The notes beneath the pieces are model-generated. The model worked only from the letters and a program-made list of their open reading frames with translations, did not search any database and had not been told where the DNA came from. A stretch of DNA of 64,000 bases from Falsihalocynthiibacter arcticus (GTDB lineage: Bacteria > Pseudomonadota > Alphaproteobacteria > Rhodobacterales > Rhodobacteraceae): the NCBI RefSeq assembly GCF_000812665.2, contig NZ_CP014327.1:3625501-3689500 (forward strand), in the 5' to 3' direction. Positions 27,944-36,502 of this stretch are shown here, one piece after another. The position numbers and the translations under genes were made by a program. Numbering within the stretch: the stretch's first letter is position 1; every line of letters begins with the position of its first letter.

Positions 27944-29626
27944 ATGACACGCAGCATCCTTGCCGGACAAGCAAACGGACCCGTTTTGGCGTCCGAAGAA
28001 GGCCTTAGTTTTTGGGGCGGCGTTGATGCTTCCACAGGCGTCGTCATCGACGCACATCATCCGTGGCACCGCCAATCCCTCGCGGGGAAAATCGTGCTGA
28101 TGCCCACCAGTCGCGGGTCTTGCACAGGCTCTGGCGTGGTGCTTGAATTGATCCAAAATGGCCACGCCCCTGCCGCGTTTATTTTCCGCGACCATGAGGA
28201 TGTTTTGACCCTCGGCGCGTTGATCGCACAGCAGCTATTTGACATGAACGTCCCCGTCGCACAATTGGACGCGGCCGATTTTGCCGCCCTGTCCCAAGCC
28301 GCCACCGCGCAAATCTCGCCAACCGAAATCACCGCGCCAAACCTCACAATTCCGCTGGCTCCCTTGGCCGAAGTCGCGCTTGATCTCTCGGACGGCGACC
28401 GCGCCATGCTTGCAGGTGCCGACGGCGAAGCGCCCAAAATGGCCATGCAAACCATCGTCACCATGGCAGCCCTTCAAGGGGCCACAAGTTTGATCGACGT
28501 GACCCAAGTGCATATAGACGGCTGTATTTACGCGAGCCCTGCCAATCTGGTGTTCGCGGAAAAAGTGGCCAATATGGGCGCACAAGTACGGGTGCCAACC
28601 ACGATGAATGCCATCTCTGTGGATCATGCCAATTGGCGCGTACAAGGCATCCCGCCCGACTTTGGCCTGCCCGCAAGCCGCCTCGCGGATGCCTATGTGA
28701 AAATGGGCGCACGTCCCAGTTTCACCTGCGCGCCCTACTTGCTCGACACCACCCCCAAGGCTGGGGAAATGATCGCATGGGCGGAATCTAACGCCGTGGT
28801 CTATGCCAATACGGTTTTGGCCGCGCGCACAGTGAAACACCCCGATTTCTTTGATCTTTGCATCGCCCTCACAGGCCGCGCTCCTTTGTCTGGTGCCTAT
28901 CTTGATGAACACCGCGCCGCCCTTCGGATCATCGAAATAACCCTCCCCGCGCAACACGATGACTCTCTTTGGCCGATGTTGGGATATCTTGCCGGACATT
29001 TGGCCCCTGAATGTATTCCCGTGTTGACCGGGCTCGAAAACCTTTCCCCTAACGAGGATGACCTCAAGGCGATGTGCGCCGCGTTTGGCACGACTTCCGC
29101 CGCGCCGATGCTACATGTGGCGGGCATTACGCCAGAGGCCACGATGATTTCCCCAAGCGCAGAAACCGTGCATGCGGGCGTCCAAGACCTTGCGCGGATT
29201 TGGCAACAGTTCAATCCCGGCCCCGCCCAAATCGATCTCGTGGCCTTTGGCAGCCCCCATTTCTCGCTATCTGAATGCCACGCTTTGGCGAAACTTCTTG
29301 AGGGGAAACATCGTCACAGCGAAACCGATGTTATTGTCACTTTGGGCCACGACACCCTCACCCAAGCCCGCGCGGACGGCACATTGGCCATCCTTGAGGC
29401 CGCAGGCGTCCAAGTCGTGCCGGATATTTGCTGGTGTTCGATTTCCGAACCCGTATTCCCCCCAAGCGCCAAAACCTTGATGACCAATTCTGGTAAATAC
29501 GCGCATTACGCGCCGGGTCTTTGTGGGCGCGAAGTGCGGTTTGGCTCGCTCGCCGATTGCGCCCGCGCCGCCTGCACCGGCCAAGCGCCCAACACTCTCC
29601 CCGACTGGCTCACGCCTCAACTTTAA
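27944..29626 (+). CDS. AcnX-type aconitase-like protein, probable cis-3-hydroxy-L-proline dehydratase
   Basis: A 560-residue fused AcnX. The N-terminal swivel domain (~1-130; [36 protein letters not shown]) is followed by the large aconitase-like domain (~150-560; [49 protein letters not shown]). Cysteines for an Fe-S site are visible in HIDGCIY and later in the domain (e.g. SFTCAPYLL and WCSISEP). Single-chain AcnX proteins in hydroxyproline clusters have been shown to dehydrate cis-3-hydroxy-L-proline to pyrroline-2-carboxylate. The nearby Ldh-type reductase would take that product to proline. Confidence 0.85.
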   Translation: MTRSILAGQANGPVLASEEGLSFWGGVDASTGVVIDAHHPWHRQSLAGKIVLMPTSRGSCTGSGVVLELIQNGHAPAAFIFRDHEDVLTLGALIAQQLFDMNVPVAQLDAADFAALSQAATAQISPTEITAPNLTIPLAPLAEVALDLSDGDRAMLAGADGEAPKMAMQTIVTMAALQGATSLIDVTQVHIDGCIYASPANLVFAEKVANMGAQVRVPTTMNAISVDHANWRVQGIPPDFGLPASRLADAYVKMGARPSFTCAPYLLDTTPKAGEMIAWAESNAVVYANTVLAARTVKHPDFFDLCIALTGRAPLSGAYLDEHRAALRIIEITLPAQHDDSLWPMLGYLAGHLAPECIPVLTGLENLSPNEDDLKAMCAAFGTTSAAPMLHVAGITPEATMISPSAETVHAGVQDLARIWQQFNPGPAQIDLVAFGSPHFSLSECHALAKLLEGKHRHSETDVIVTLGHDTLTQARADGTLAILEAAGVQVVPDICWCSISEPVFPPSAKTLMTNSGKYAHYAPGLCGREVRFGSLADCARAACTGQAPNTLPDWLTPQL

Positions 29627-29636
29627 GGTCCCAAAA

Positions 29637-30674
29637 ATGCGCAGTACAAAAACCATCCATGTGATTTCGGCCCATGCCGAAGGCGAAGTTGGCGACGTGA
29701 TTGTGGGCGGCGTGACCCCGCCCCCCGGTGAGACCCTCTGGGAGCAAAGCCGTTGGATCGCTAAGGACCAAACTCTGCGCAATTTCGTACTGAATGAACC
29801 ACGCGGCGGCGTGTTTCGCCATGTAAACCTATTGGTACCACCGAAAAACCCGCTCGCCGATGCGGCCTTTATCATCATGGAACCCGAAGACACGCCCCCG
29901 ATGTCCGGCTCCAATTCGATCTGCGTTTCGACTGTGCTTTTGGAAAGCGGGATTATCCCGATGATTGAACCCCTGACGGAACTGGTGCTTGAAGCACCCG
30001 GTGGGTTGGTGAAGGTGCGCGCGACGTGTAAAAACGGCAAGGCCGAGAAGATTTCGGTGCAAAACCTGCCCAGTTTTGCGGCCGATCTGGACGTTGAACT
30101 GGAGGTCGATGGCCTTGGTACGTTGCGGGTCGATACGGCCTATGGCGGCGATAGTTTTGTGATTGTCGACGCTGAAGCGATGGGCCTGTCACTGGTCGCC
30201 GAAGAAGCGCATGAGATCGCCCGCCTTGGCGTGCGTATCGCTAATGCAGCCAATAAAAAGCTGAAGTTTCACCATCCCGACAATCCCGATTGGACCCATT
30301 TTTCATTCTGCCTTTTTGCTGGCCCCGTGACACGCGACGGAAACGAATTACGCGCAGGTGCCGCCGTTGCCATTCAACCGGGCAAGGTCGATCGTTCGCC
30401 AACGGGCACAGCCCTTTCGGCGCGGATGGCAGTTTTGCACGCCCGTGGCGAGATGGGGTTGGACGACACATTAACGGCGGTGTCTGTCATTGGCTCAACT
30501 TTTACGGGCCGCATCGTCAGCGAAACCACGGTCGGTTCCCGCCCCGCCGTTGTGCCCGAAATTTCGGGCCAAGCATGGATTACGGGCATCCACCAACATA
30601 TGCTCGACCCCACTGATCCTTGGCCCGAAGGGTATCGCCTTTCGGACACTTGGGGCGCACGCGGGAGCGACTAA
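29637..30674 (+). CDS. Proline racemase family protein with Ser/Thr at the two catalytic positions
   Basis: A 345-residue protein from ATG 29637, ten bases after the AcnX stop. The fold signatures ([50 protein letters not shown]) are clear, but the first catalytic Cys is Ser (PMSGSNS) and the second is Thr ([16 protein letters not shown]). Members with Cys/Thr are trans-3-hydroxy-L-proline dehydratases; Cys/Cys are epimerases or racemases; Ser/Cys are epimerases. Ser/Thr leaves no Cys base, so activity is unclear: a dehydratase variant, or a different reaction linked to AcnX. Its end overlaps the convergent decarboxylase by four bases. Confidence 0.8.
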   Translation: MRSTKTIHVISAHAEGEVGDVIVGGVTPPPGETLWEQSRWIAKDQTLRNFVLNEPRGGVFRHVNLLVPPKNPLADAAFIIMEPEDTPPMSGSNSICVSTVLLESGIIPMIEPLTELVLEAPGGLVKVRATCKNGKAEKISVQNLPSFAADLDVELEVDGLGTLRVDTAYGGDSFVIVDAEAMGLSLVAEEAHEIARLGVRIANAANKKLKFHHPDNPDWTHFSFCLFAGPVTRDGNELRAGAAVAIQPGKVDRSPTGTALSARMAVLHARGEMGLDDTLTAVSVIGSTFTGRIVSETTVGSRPAVVPEISGQAWITGIHQHMLDPTDPWPEGYRLSDTWGARGSD

Positions 30675-32134
30675 GGCGCAGCCGCCTCTAGTTCCTGTCC
30701 TAACTTAACGACCTCTCGCACCAACAGATCAAGATCCTGTCGTTTGGTGCGATGATTGTTGATCGCCACGCGCAAACAATGCCGTCCGCCCACCGTGGTG
30801 TCGGACGGTACTGCCAGCCCGCTTTCTTGCAGGCGGAGCATGATTTCGGTGTTCAGCGCCTTGAGGTCCTCATCGGGCGCCTCCGCATTACGATACCGAA
30901 AACAGACGATATTGATCGACGTCGGCGCCATGAGTTCCAAATGCGGGTCCGTGTGGATGAGGTCCGTCAAATAGGCGGCTTGCGCAATATTCTGATCAAT
31001 TAGACAGCCAAATTTCTCCACCCCATGTTCTTTTAGCGACATCCATATTTTCAACGCCTTAAAGCCGCGCGACAACTCGAAACAATAATCCGCGAGGAAT
31101 CCGCCCGACGCGATACCGCGCGGTTTTTCCTCTAGATATTCGCCGTGCAACTCAAACGTATCGAAATGCAACTGCGCGTCTTTGACCAAAGCACACCCCG
31201 CTTCAAACGGCGTATGTAGCCATTTGTGCGGATCAAGGGCTAAGGAATCCGCGTCTTCAATCCCCTCCACCATCGTGCGATTAACGGGGGCGATTTTGAT
31301 CAAAGCGCCAATGCAACCATCCACGTGGAACCATATCCCTTGCCGCTTACACAGCGCTGCGATGGCCTGCATATCGTCGATGGCACCGGTGTTTGTGGTG
31401 CCCGCCGTGGCAATCACACAGGCGGGTTCGCACCCCGCAGCACGATCCTCTTGGATGGCCTGTTCCAACGCGGGTATGCTCATCCGAAAGTTGGCGTCCG
31501 AAGGGATCACCCGCAGGGCGCGTCGACCAAGGCCGAGGGCTTCCAACGCCTTCTGGCTAGCGCTATGGACCTGATCTGAGGTGTAAAATCGCAGCGGTTT
31601 GGGCAGGGCTGTGATCCCTTCCTCGCGCACATCGACGCCCGCCATTTTGTTGCGCGCAACCGTCAGGCACACCATGTTTGCCATCGACCCGCCACTGGTC
31701 AATGTCCCACTCGCCGACGCTGGAAAATCCATCAATTCCTTGAGCCAGTTCACGACTTGCCGGTCAACTTGGGCTGCCGCTGTATCCCCTCCACCAAGAT
31801 TGGATCCTTCAATGGCCGCGAGAAAATCAGCCAGCGCGCCCGTAAAATTGCTCGATCCCATATACCAGCCCCAAAACCGTGGGTGAATATTCCCCATCGC
31901 GTAGGGGAAAACCGTTGACAGAACCTCGTCATAAACCGCGTCCAATGGCGTGGATTTCATGGGCGCGGGCGTGAGGAAACCCTCGCGCACGGATTGCGGC
32001 ATTTGTTGCCAAACCGGACGCTCCCGCACCCCCTCAACATGGGCAACGGCGTCGTCAATCATCCGCGACGCCGTTTTATGCATATCCGCCCAATTCGCAG
32101 GATCGAGGCTTTCTTCTGGAGTATCCGTCGTCAT
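30671..32134 (-). CDS. Group II PLP-dependent amino acid decarboxylase (AADC-like)
   Basis: A 487-residue protein from ATG 32134 (AAAGGA upstream). It belongs to the aromatic-L-amino-acid/glutamate decarboxylase family: [76 protein letters not shown] and the PLP lysine in [14 protein letters not shown]. It would decarboxylate an aromatic or related amino acid to an amine; the substrate cannot be told from sequence. It stands alone, convergent with the hydroxyproline cluster. Confidence 0.85.
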   Translation of the reverse strand: MTTDTPEESLDPANWADMHKTASRMIDDAVAHVEGVRERPVWQQMPQSVREGFLTPAPMKSTPLDAVYDEVLSTVFPYAMGNIHPRFWGWYMGSSNFTGALADFLAAIEGSNLGGGDTAAAQVDRQVVNWLKELMDFPASASGTLTSGGSMANMVCLTVARNKMAGVDVREEGITALPKPLRFYTSDQVHSASQKALEALGLGRRALRVIPSDANFRMSIPALEQAIQEDRAAGCEPACVIATAGTTNTGAIDDMQAIAALCKRQGIWFHVDGCIGALIKIAPVNRTMVEGIEDADSLALDPHKWLHTPFEAGCALVKDAQLHFDTFELHGEYLEEKPRGIASGGFLADYCFELSRGFKALKIWMSLKEHGVEKFGCLIDQNIAQAAYLTDLIHTDPHLELMAPTSINIVCFRYRNAEAPDEDLKALNTEIMLRLQESGLAVPSDTTVGGRHCLRVAINNHRTKRQDLDLLVREVVKLGQELEAAAP

Positions 32135-32174
32135 CAATCCTTTATGCTGGTGCGTATTTTATAGAATTTTACCC

Positions 32175-33611
32175 TCATTCAGCCGCGCGGGATACTGAAG
32201 TGGGTTTGATATTGTGATTGAGGCGGAACAGGTTTTTTGGGTCATACTTGGCCTTCACATGGCCCAATCGCTCCATGTTGCTGCCGTAAGCCCCCGATAC
32301 ACGCCCCACCTCATCATCGGGCATGAAGTTCACATAGACACTTCCGGTCGAATATTGCGCCGTGTCGTCGAATAATTTCCGCGCCCATCCAATACAGGTG
32401 GCATCACCAGACTCATCCGCCCATCGGGTATGAACGTTCATGATAAAATGCGCGGATCGTTGAGGATAGGCCGTGGCGTCTTCGGCAACCCGCGCCATGG
32501 CACCGCCGACATGCGCAATGAAAACTTCGCTGTTTGGATCGGGCAATGTTGCGATGGCCTTTAGAAGCACCGACACGGCGTCGCTAGAAAGCTCATTGAA
32601 ATCATGGCTCTTCCAGTAGTTTCTCATGCCGGGCGCGAGCAAAGGATCAAACGCGGTTTGCCACCCCACGAAGGGTGCCTCGCAGATCACATCCGCAATC
32701 GGATTTCCCAACCCACGCAATTGCTTGAGGGACTCGCCACCATCGGCCTCATCCCCAATATAACAGGCTGCAAAGACAAGCACCAGTTTGCCGTGCCAGT
32801 CTTCAGGGAGAAACGGCAAAGGGGGCGCTTTGCGCATAACAACCCAGACGGTCAACTCGTCAGGCGCGGAACCCGCGATTTTGTTGTAGGCGCGCAGCAA
32901 GGACGGCGCATCTTCAAGCGGATGCACGATCAGACCTGCCAGTACGGAAGGCCCCACTTCATGCAGGCGGAATTCAAAGGAAGTAACAACGCCAAAGTTA
33001 CCGCCACCGCCACGGACCGCCCAAAACAAATCAGCGTTTTTGTCCGCGCTCGCCGTCAAAAAACTGCCATCCGCGGTGACGATATCAACGGACAGAAGAC
33101 TGTCGATTGTCATCCCGAATTTGCGCGTGATCCAGCCAAATCCACCACCAAGAGTAAGCCCCGCAATCCCTGTCGTGGAGTTGATACCCGTAGGCAGGGC
33201 CAAGGCATGTGATTGGGTTTCCTTATCGACGTCAGACAACAAAGCCCCCGGCTCCACGCGGGCCGTTTTTGCGAACGGATCCACGTGGACACTTTGCATA
33301 TGCGACAGATCCAAAAGCAACGCGCCCTCGGCCACGGCATGTCCGGCAATCTGATGCCCACCAGAACGAATAGCGAGTAATAGGTTGTTTTTACGCGCAA
33401 AATTGACCGCAGCCCGTATGTCGCTCGTCCCCATCGCCCGAATAACAAGACCGGGTTGGCGGTCGACCATCGCATTCCATAACGTGCGGCTTGCGTCGAA
33501 CTCTACGGCACCTTGGGAAAAGACGCTGCCGCGCAGGGACCCTGCAAGGGCTTCGATCACGTCTGATGCAAAAATCTTTTCTGTGCCGTCTAATTTAATA
33601 ATATTGGTCAT
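32175..33611 (-). CDS. Secreted-type or cytosolic FAD-linked oxidase, berberine-bridge-enzyme-like
   Basis: A 478-residue flavoprotein from ATG 33611 (MTNIIKLDG). The PCMH FAD domain shows RSGGHQIAGHAV, where the His would carry the 8-alpha-linked FAD, then LPTGINSTTGIAGLTLGGGF and FWAVRGGGGNFGVVTSFEF. The C-terminal BBE motif is YVNFMPDDEVGRVSGAYGSN followed by KYDPKNLFRLNHNI. The second (cysteinyl) FAD-linking site of many BBE enzymes is absent (WITRKFG), so monocovalent flavin is likely. No signal peptide. Substrate unknown; sugars, alcohols and alkaloids are used by relatives. Confidence 0.85.
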   Translation of the reverse strand: MTNIIKLDGTEKIFASDVIEALAGSLRGSVFSQGAVEFDASRTLWNAMVDRQPGLVIRAMGTSDIRAAVNFARKNNLLLAIRSGGHQIAGHAVAEGALLLDLSHMQSVHVDPFAKTARVEPGALLSDVDKETQSHALALPTGINSTTGIAGLTLGGGFGWITRKFGMTIDSLLSVDIVTADGSFLTASADKNADLFWAVRGGGGNFGVVTSFEFRLHEVGPSVLAGLIVHPLEDAPSLLRAYNKIAGSAPDELTVWVVMRKAPPLPFLPEDWHGKLVLVFAACYIGDEADGGESLKQLRGLGNPIADVICEAPFVGWQTAFDPLLAPGMRNYWKSHDFNELSSDAVSVLLKAIATLPDPNSEVFIAHVGGAMARVAEDATAYPQRSAHFIMNVHTRWADESGDATCIGWARKLFDDTAQYSTGSVYVNFMPDDEVGRVSGAYGSNMERLGHVKAKYDPKNLFRLNHNIKPTSVSRAAE

Positions 33612-33847
33612 TTTTAAAATCCCTCCAAATTGAATTAGAGGTCGCTTGCCGTGAATTTGCCTCACAGACGGGTATGCCCGTTTCACATATTCATTTTCTA
33701 TCTCTTACACTAATTTTGAAAGTCTCGCGAGCATTTGATTCACGGACCGGAACCTAGATGACTCTAGCAAAGGATCATATTGAGAGGATTACGTGGGGTA
33801 TAAACCCTGAAAATACGCGATATCAAACAATTACGATCCCAGAGCGA

Positions 33848-34354
33848 TCAGAGTAGCGGATCATAGGACCACTGCAATAATGCTTGCCGTTGCCGAGGGC
33901 GACAAAAAATATCTCCAGGGTAACAGTTGGCGCGAATTTGGCCTGCATGGCGTGCAAATCCACGCCAGCGTTTGATTTGAATGCGATCAATATCTTCAAG
34001 ACGTCGGCCAAGGAAATACCGACAATACCATTGAAACCACCCGCGAGGATCAGGGCCATAAATCCAACCCTTTTCCTGCCAAACAGAAAGCGGTTGTCGG
34101 CTTTTGATCCCGAAATAATTCAAAGCGGGGTCTGGTTTTGAGCTGATCTTGGCGTTTTCAAACCACGCTGCGGGAAACTCTTGGGTGCAATCATTCAGGT
34201 AGCGCCCCTCGAAAACCCCCATTTCAAGCATTTTCTGCGGGGTATAGACAGGGTTGAAATCATCGGCAAATTCCGCCCTAACAGGCGCTGACAGAGCATA
34301 GGTATACCCTGTCTGAAAACGATCGTTCACTGTGATTTCATCGCCGAGTCTCAT
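33848..34354 (-). CDS. Conserved protein of unknown function
   Basis: A 168-residue soluble protein rich in aromatic residues, with DEFNPVYTP-like, EGRYLNDCTQEFPAAWF, KPDPALNYFGIKSRQPLSVW and GPDPRGWFQWYCRYFLGR segments. The density of Trp/Tyr/Pro and the conserved-looking Cys in LNDC, WYC and RANCYPGD suggest a real, constrained protein. Similar proteins occur scattered across bacteria as hypothetical proteins; I know no function. It follows the fasciclin gene, separated by a terminator. Confidence 0.7.
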   Translation of the reverse strand: MRLGDEITVNDRFQTGYTYALSAPVRAEFADDFNPVYTPQKMLEMGVFEGRYLNDCTQEFPAAWFENAKISSKPDPALNYFGIKSRQPLSVWQEKGWIYGPDPRGWFQWYCRYFLGRRLEDIDRIQIKRWRGFARHAGQIRANCYPGDIFCRPRQRQALLQWSYDPLL

Positions 34355-34368
34355 AGGTTTACCTACCG

Positions 34369-34412
34369 CAAAAAGAGATGTGGCGCGCGTTCTTTTTTAA
34401 GACGCGCACCAC
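34369..34412 (-). terminator. Rho-independent terminator after the fasciclin gene
   Basis: An 11-bp stem (GTGGCGCGCGT at 34380-34390 against 34402-34412, one G-T wobble) followed on the minus strand by a T5 run (34370-34374). It ends the fasciclin transcript. Confidence 0.8.
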
Positions 34413-34422
34413 GGGGTTTGTT

Positions 34423-34938
34423 TTAGTTGCAGGCTGGACGCGTGCCGGGCAGCAACACTTTGTCGACCACATGGATCACACCATTGTCGGCCATGATATC
34501 CGCGATGATGACATTCGCCATTTCGCCAGTTCCATCCGCGATCATAACGCCGTCACTTCCAGCAGTGATACACAGGCGTTCACTGTCCAAAATCGGTGCG
34601 AAATAAGTCGAACCCATGGGAATCATATTGGCGGTCAATTTGCGGTCATCCACGTGGTAAAGCAGCACGTTTGTGAGCTGGCCTTTGTTCTCGGGCATCA
34701 ACAATGTTTCAACTGTGCCTTCGGGCAAGGCGGCAAAAGCATCATTCACCGGCGCGTAAACTGTGAAGGGTCCAGGACCCGAGAGCGTTTCCGCAAGTCC
34801 AGCCGCTTGAACGGCGGCCACAAGGGTCGTGAAACGCTCATCTCCGGCGGCAATCTCAACGATATTAGCGGCATTCGCAGTGCCTGCGGCAAGGCTAAGA
34901 GCAAGGGCGGTGACTGTGGCTTTCAATGTCGTTTTCAT
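34423..34938 (-). CDS. Secreted fasciclin (FAS1) domain protein
   Basis: A 171-residue protein from ATG 34938 with a signal peptide (MKTTLKATVTALALSLAAG-TANA). One FAS1 domain follows: H1 box GPFTVYAPVNDAFAALP, the LLYHV motif (NVLLYHVDDRKLTANM) and the H2-like NGVIHVVDKVLLP end. Two cysteines (RLCITAG, TRPAC) may form a disulfide. FAS1 proteins are secreted adhesion or cell-envelope proteins. A TGATCC/TATCCA promoter like those of the rpoE-chrR operon lies upstream, so it may belong to the singlet-oxygen regulon. Confidence 0.88.
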   Translation of the reverse strand: MKTTLKATVTALALSLAAGTANAANIVEIAAGDERFTTLVAAVQAAGLAETLSGPGPFTVYAPVNDAFAALPEGTVETLLMPENKGQLTNVLLYHVDDRKLTANMIPMGSTYFAPILDSERLCITAGSDGVMIADGTGEMANVIIADIMADNGVIHVVDKVLLPGTRPACN

Positions 34939-34994
34939 TCTGTCTCTCCATATACTGGACTTAAATCGTCCTGTGTTAATTTGCATTCGTATTA

Positions 34995-35024
34995 TGGATA
35001 CGGAGGGAAGTCGGAACTGGATCA
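34995..35024 (-). promoter_or_regulatory. Candidate RpoE-ChrR type promoter for the fasciclin gene
   Basis: On the minus strand TGATCC (35019-35024) and TATCCA (34995-35000) are separated by 18 bases. The same TGATCC -35 occurs at the divergent amine-oxidase operon promoter, and a TGATC(T) element at that of rpoE. It lies 57 bases upstream of the fasciclin start codon. Confidence 0.5.
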
Positions 35025-35128
35025 CTTTTAAACTTCACATGAAATTAACGCCGCAAGCTATTGTTTTAATAAAAAAATCCACCAGATTACCTGATGGATT
35101 TCTTCCTAACGGCAATATAGTTTTCGCG

Positions 35129-35764
35129 CTAAATGCGGAAAAGCGGCTGGAGCAAGCGTGGCACAAACGACGTGAACCGCAAGGGTGCGTCCGTGGCTGC
35201 AAGACAGATACAGGGCGCACCAGCCCCAGCGATGGGCGTGTGCTCAAGATCGCTGTCAGCAATTTCAAGATCGCCCACACCAAACTGCCCCGTCTCGTCG
35301 CTAAAGCTCCCCTGCAAAACCAATGTCAGCTCCATGCCGCTATGGCTGTGATCGGGAACGGCCCGCCCTGAAGGGATATAAAGGAGCCGCGTTGAGCCTT
35401 CTTTATCCGCAGACAAGATGCATTGCCGCACCCCAAGCCCCAAGGATTTCCAGCGTGGCGGTTTGCCTTTGAGCGCGGCCATCACAGGCCCCGGATAAAC
35501 GCCACTACGCGTGTAGGTAGGTTCCACGGGAGCAGGCGCGTCAAGCTGCGCCATGATATCCGCTTTTAGGCTGCTCGACACATCGGCAACGTCGGTGGTT
35601 TCGAGAAGCGCTCCGCCAACAGTCTGATGCGCCTCAAGCGCCGCGCGACACTCAAGACATAGCGACACATGCGCCGCTACGACCACTGCAAACGGATGTG
35701 GCAAGTTGCCGGATGCGTAAGCGTTCAGCAGGGCGTCGGGGGTATGATGGTGGATTGAGGTCAT
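35129..35764 (-). CDS. chrR: ChrR-type zinc anti-sigma factor
   Basis: A 211-residue protein. The N-terminal zinc anti-sigma domain carries HVSLCLEC (HxxxCxxC) with an upstream His (HHHTPDALLNAYASG). The C-terminal cupin domain has HSHSGMELTLVLQGSF and a downstream His (DLEHTPIAG). In Rhodobacter sphaeroides ChrR holds RpoE inactive and releases it when singlet oxygen forms. The gene follows the sigma gene with a one-base gap on the same strand, the standard sigma/anti-sigma arrangement. Confidence 0.92.
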   Translation of the reverse strand: MTSIHHHTPDALLNAYASGNLPHPFAVVVAAHVSLCLECRAALEAHQTVGGALLETTDVADVSSSLKADIMAQLDAPAPVEPTYTRSGVYPGPVMAALKGKPPRWKSLGLGVRQCILSADKEGSTRLLYIPSGRAVPDHSHSGMELTLVLQGSFSDETGQFGVGDLEIADSDLEHTPIAGAGAPCICLAATDAPLRFTSFVPRLLQPLFRI

Positions 35765-35765
35765 C

Positions 35766-36341
35766 TTAACGTAGTTCCTTCAATTCGTGCCGTAGGCGTT
35801 CCAGACCAAGTCGGATACGCGACTTAATGGTGCCAAGCGGCAGGCCGGTTTGAGCGCTGATCTCCTGATGGGTCAGCTCGCCCATATAGGCTTTTTGGAT
35901 GATGTCACGTTGATCGGGCTTGAGCTTCGTAAGGGCTTGCCGGATACGCTGGGTTTCTTGATCGACGGCCAAAATCTGGCTCGCGTCTGGCTCTGATCCG
36001 GGATCTTCGCCGAGTTCTTCGGGCAACGGACGCCGCTCTTTGCGGATCACGTCAATTTGTCGATTGCGGGCAATCTGATAAATCCACGCAGACACCTGTG
36101 CGCGATGCGGGTCGAACATGTCGGCCTTGCGCCAAACCGTCAACATCACGTCCTGCACGATCTCTTCCGCCATACTCGACGAGGTTCCCGACCGGACGAT
36201 GAACCCTTTAAGACGCGGCGCAAAATGGTCAAACAACCGCGCAAACGCGTCGCGATCGCGTGTATCGCGGATCGCGATCATCCACACGGTTTGCTCAGAG
36301 ACTGGCTCAGAGACGTCGACAGGCGTTTGTGTCACCAGTTT
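35766..36341 (-). CDS. rpoE: ECF sigma factor RpoE of the ChrR-controlled (ECF11) group
   Basis: I choose ATG 36341 (MKLVTQTPVDVSEPVSEQTV, 191 residues) because AAAGG lies just upstream and the predicted -10 element covers 36415-36420; an upstream ATG at 36407-36410 has no ribosome site. Region 2 is AFARLFDHFAPRLKGFIVRS, SSMAEEIVQDVMLTVW and AWIYQIARNRQIDVIRKERR. Region 4 is KLKPDQRDIIQKAYMGELTH followed by a helix-turn-helix with LPLGTIKSRIRLGLERLRHE. It directs transcription of singlet-oxygen defence genes when released by ChrR. Confidence 0.92.
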   Translation of the reverse strand, partial: KLVTQTPVDVSEPVSEQTVWMIAIRDTRDRDAFARLFDHFAPRLKGFIVRSGTSSSMAEEIVQDVMLTVWRKADMFDPHRAQVSAWIYQIARNRQIDVIRKERRPLPEELGEDPGSEPDASQILAVDQETQRIRQALTKLKPDQRDIIQKAYMGELTHQEISAQTGLPLGTIKSRIRLGLERLRHELKELR

Positions 36342-36414
36342 CATGACCTTTCGCTGCGCGGCATTTGCACTCCGCGATGCGGGTTTTTTATGAATCGTTT
36401 CTATCATCATAACC

Positions 36415-36444
36415 ACATTACGAAGCCAAATGAAAATTAGATCA
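36415..36444 (-). promoter_or_regulatory. Candidate autoregulated rpoE-chrR promoter
   Basis: On the minus strand TGATCT (36439-36444) and TAATGT (36415-36420), spacer 18. Matches the TGATC -35 of RpoE/ChrR-controlled promoters; it would make the sigma operon autoregulated. Its -35 is only five bases from the -35 of the divergent promoter. Confidence 0.5.
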
Positions 36445-36448
36445 TTTT

Positions 36449-36477
36449 TGATCCAAAAAAATTCTCACACGTATACA
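36449..36477 (+). promoter_or_regulatory. Candidate RpoE promoter for the amine oxidase-CFA operon
   Basis: TGATCC (36449-36454), 17-base spacer, TATACA (36472-36477), 26 bases before the first start codon. TGATCC is the -35 expected for the RpoE-ChrR group, so the six-gene operon is likely in the singlet-oxygen regulon. Confidence 0.6.
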
Positions 36478-36502
36478 GTTCAATAAGTTGCTTGGAGAGA
36501 AC

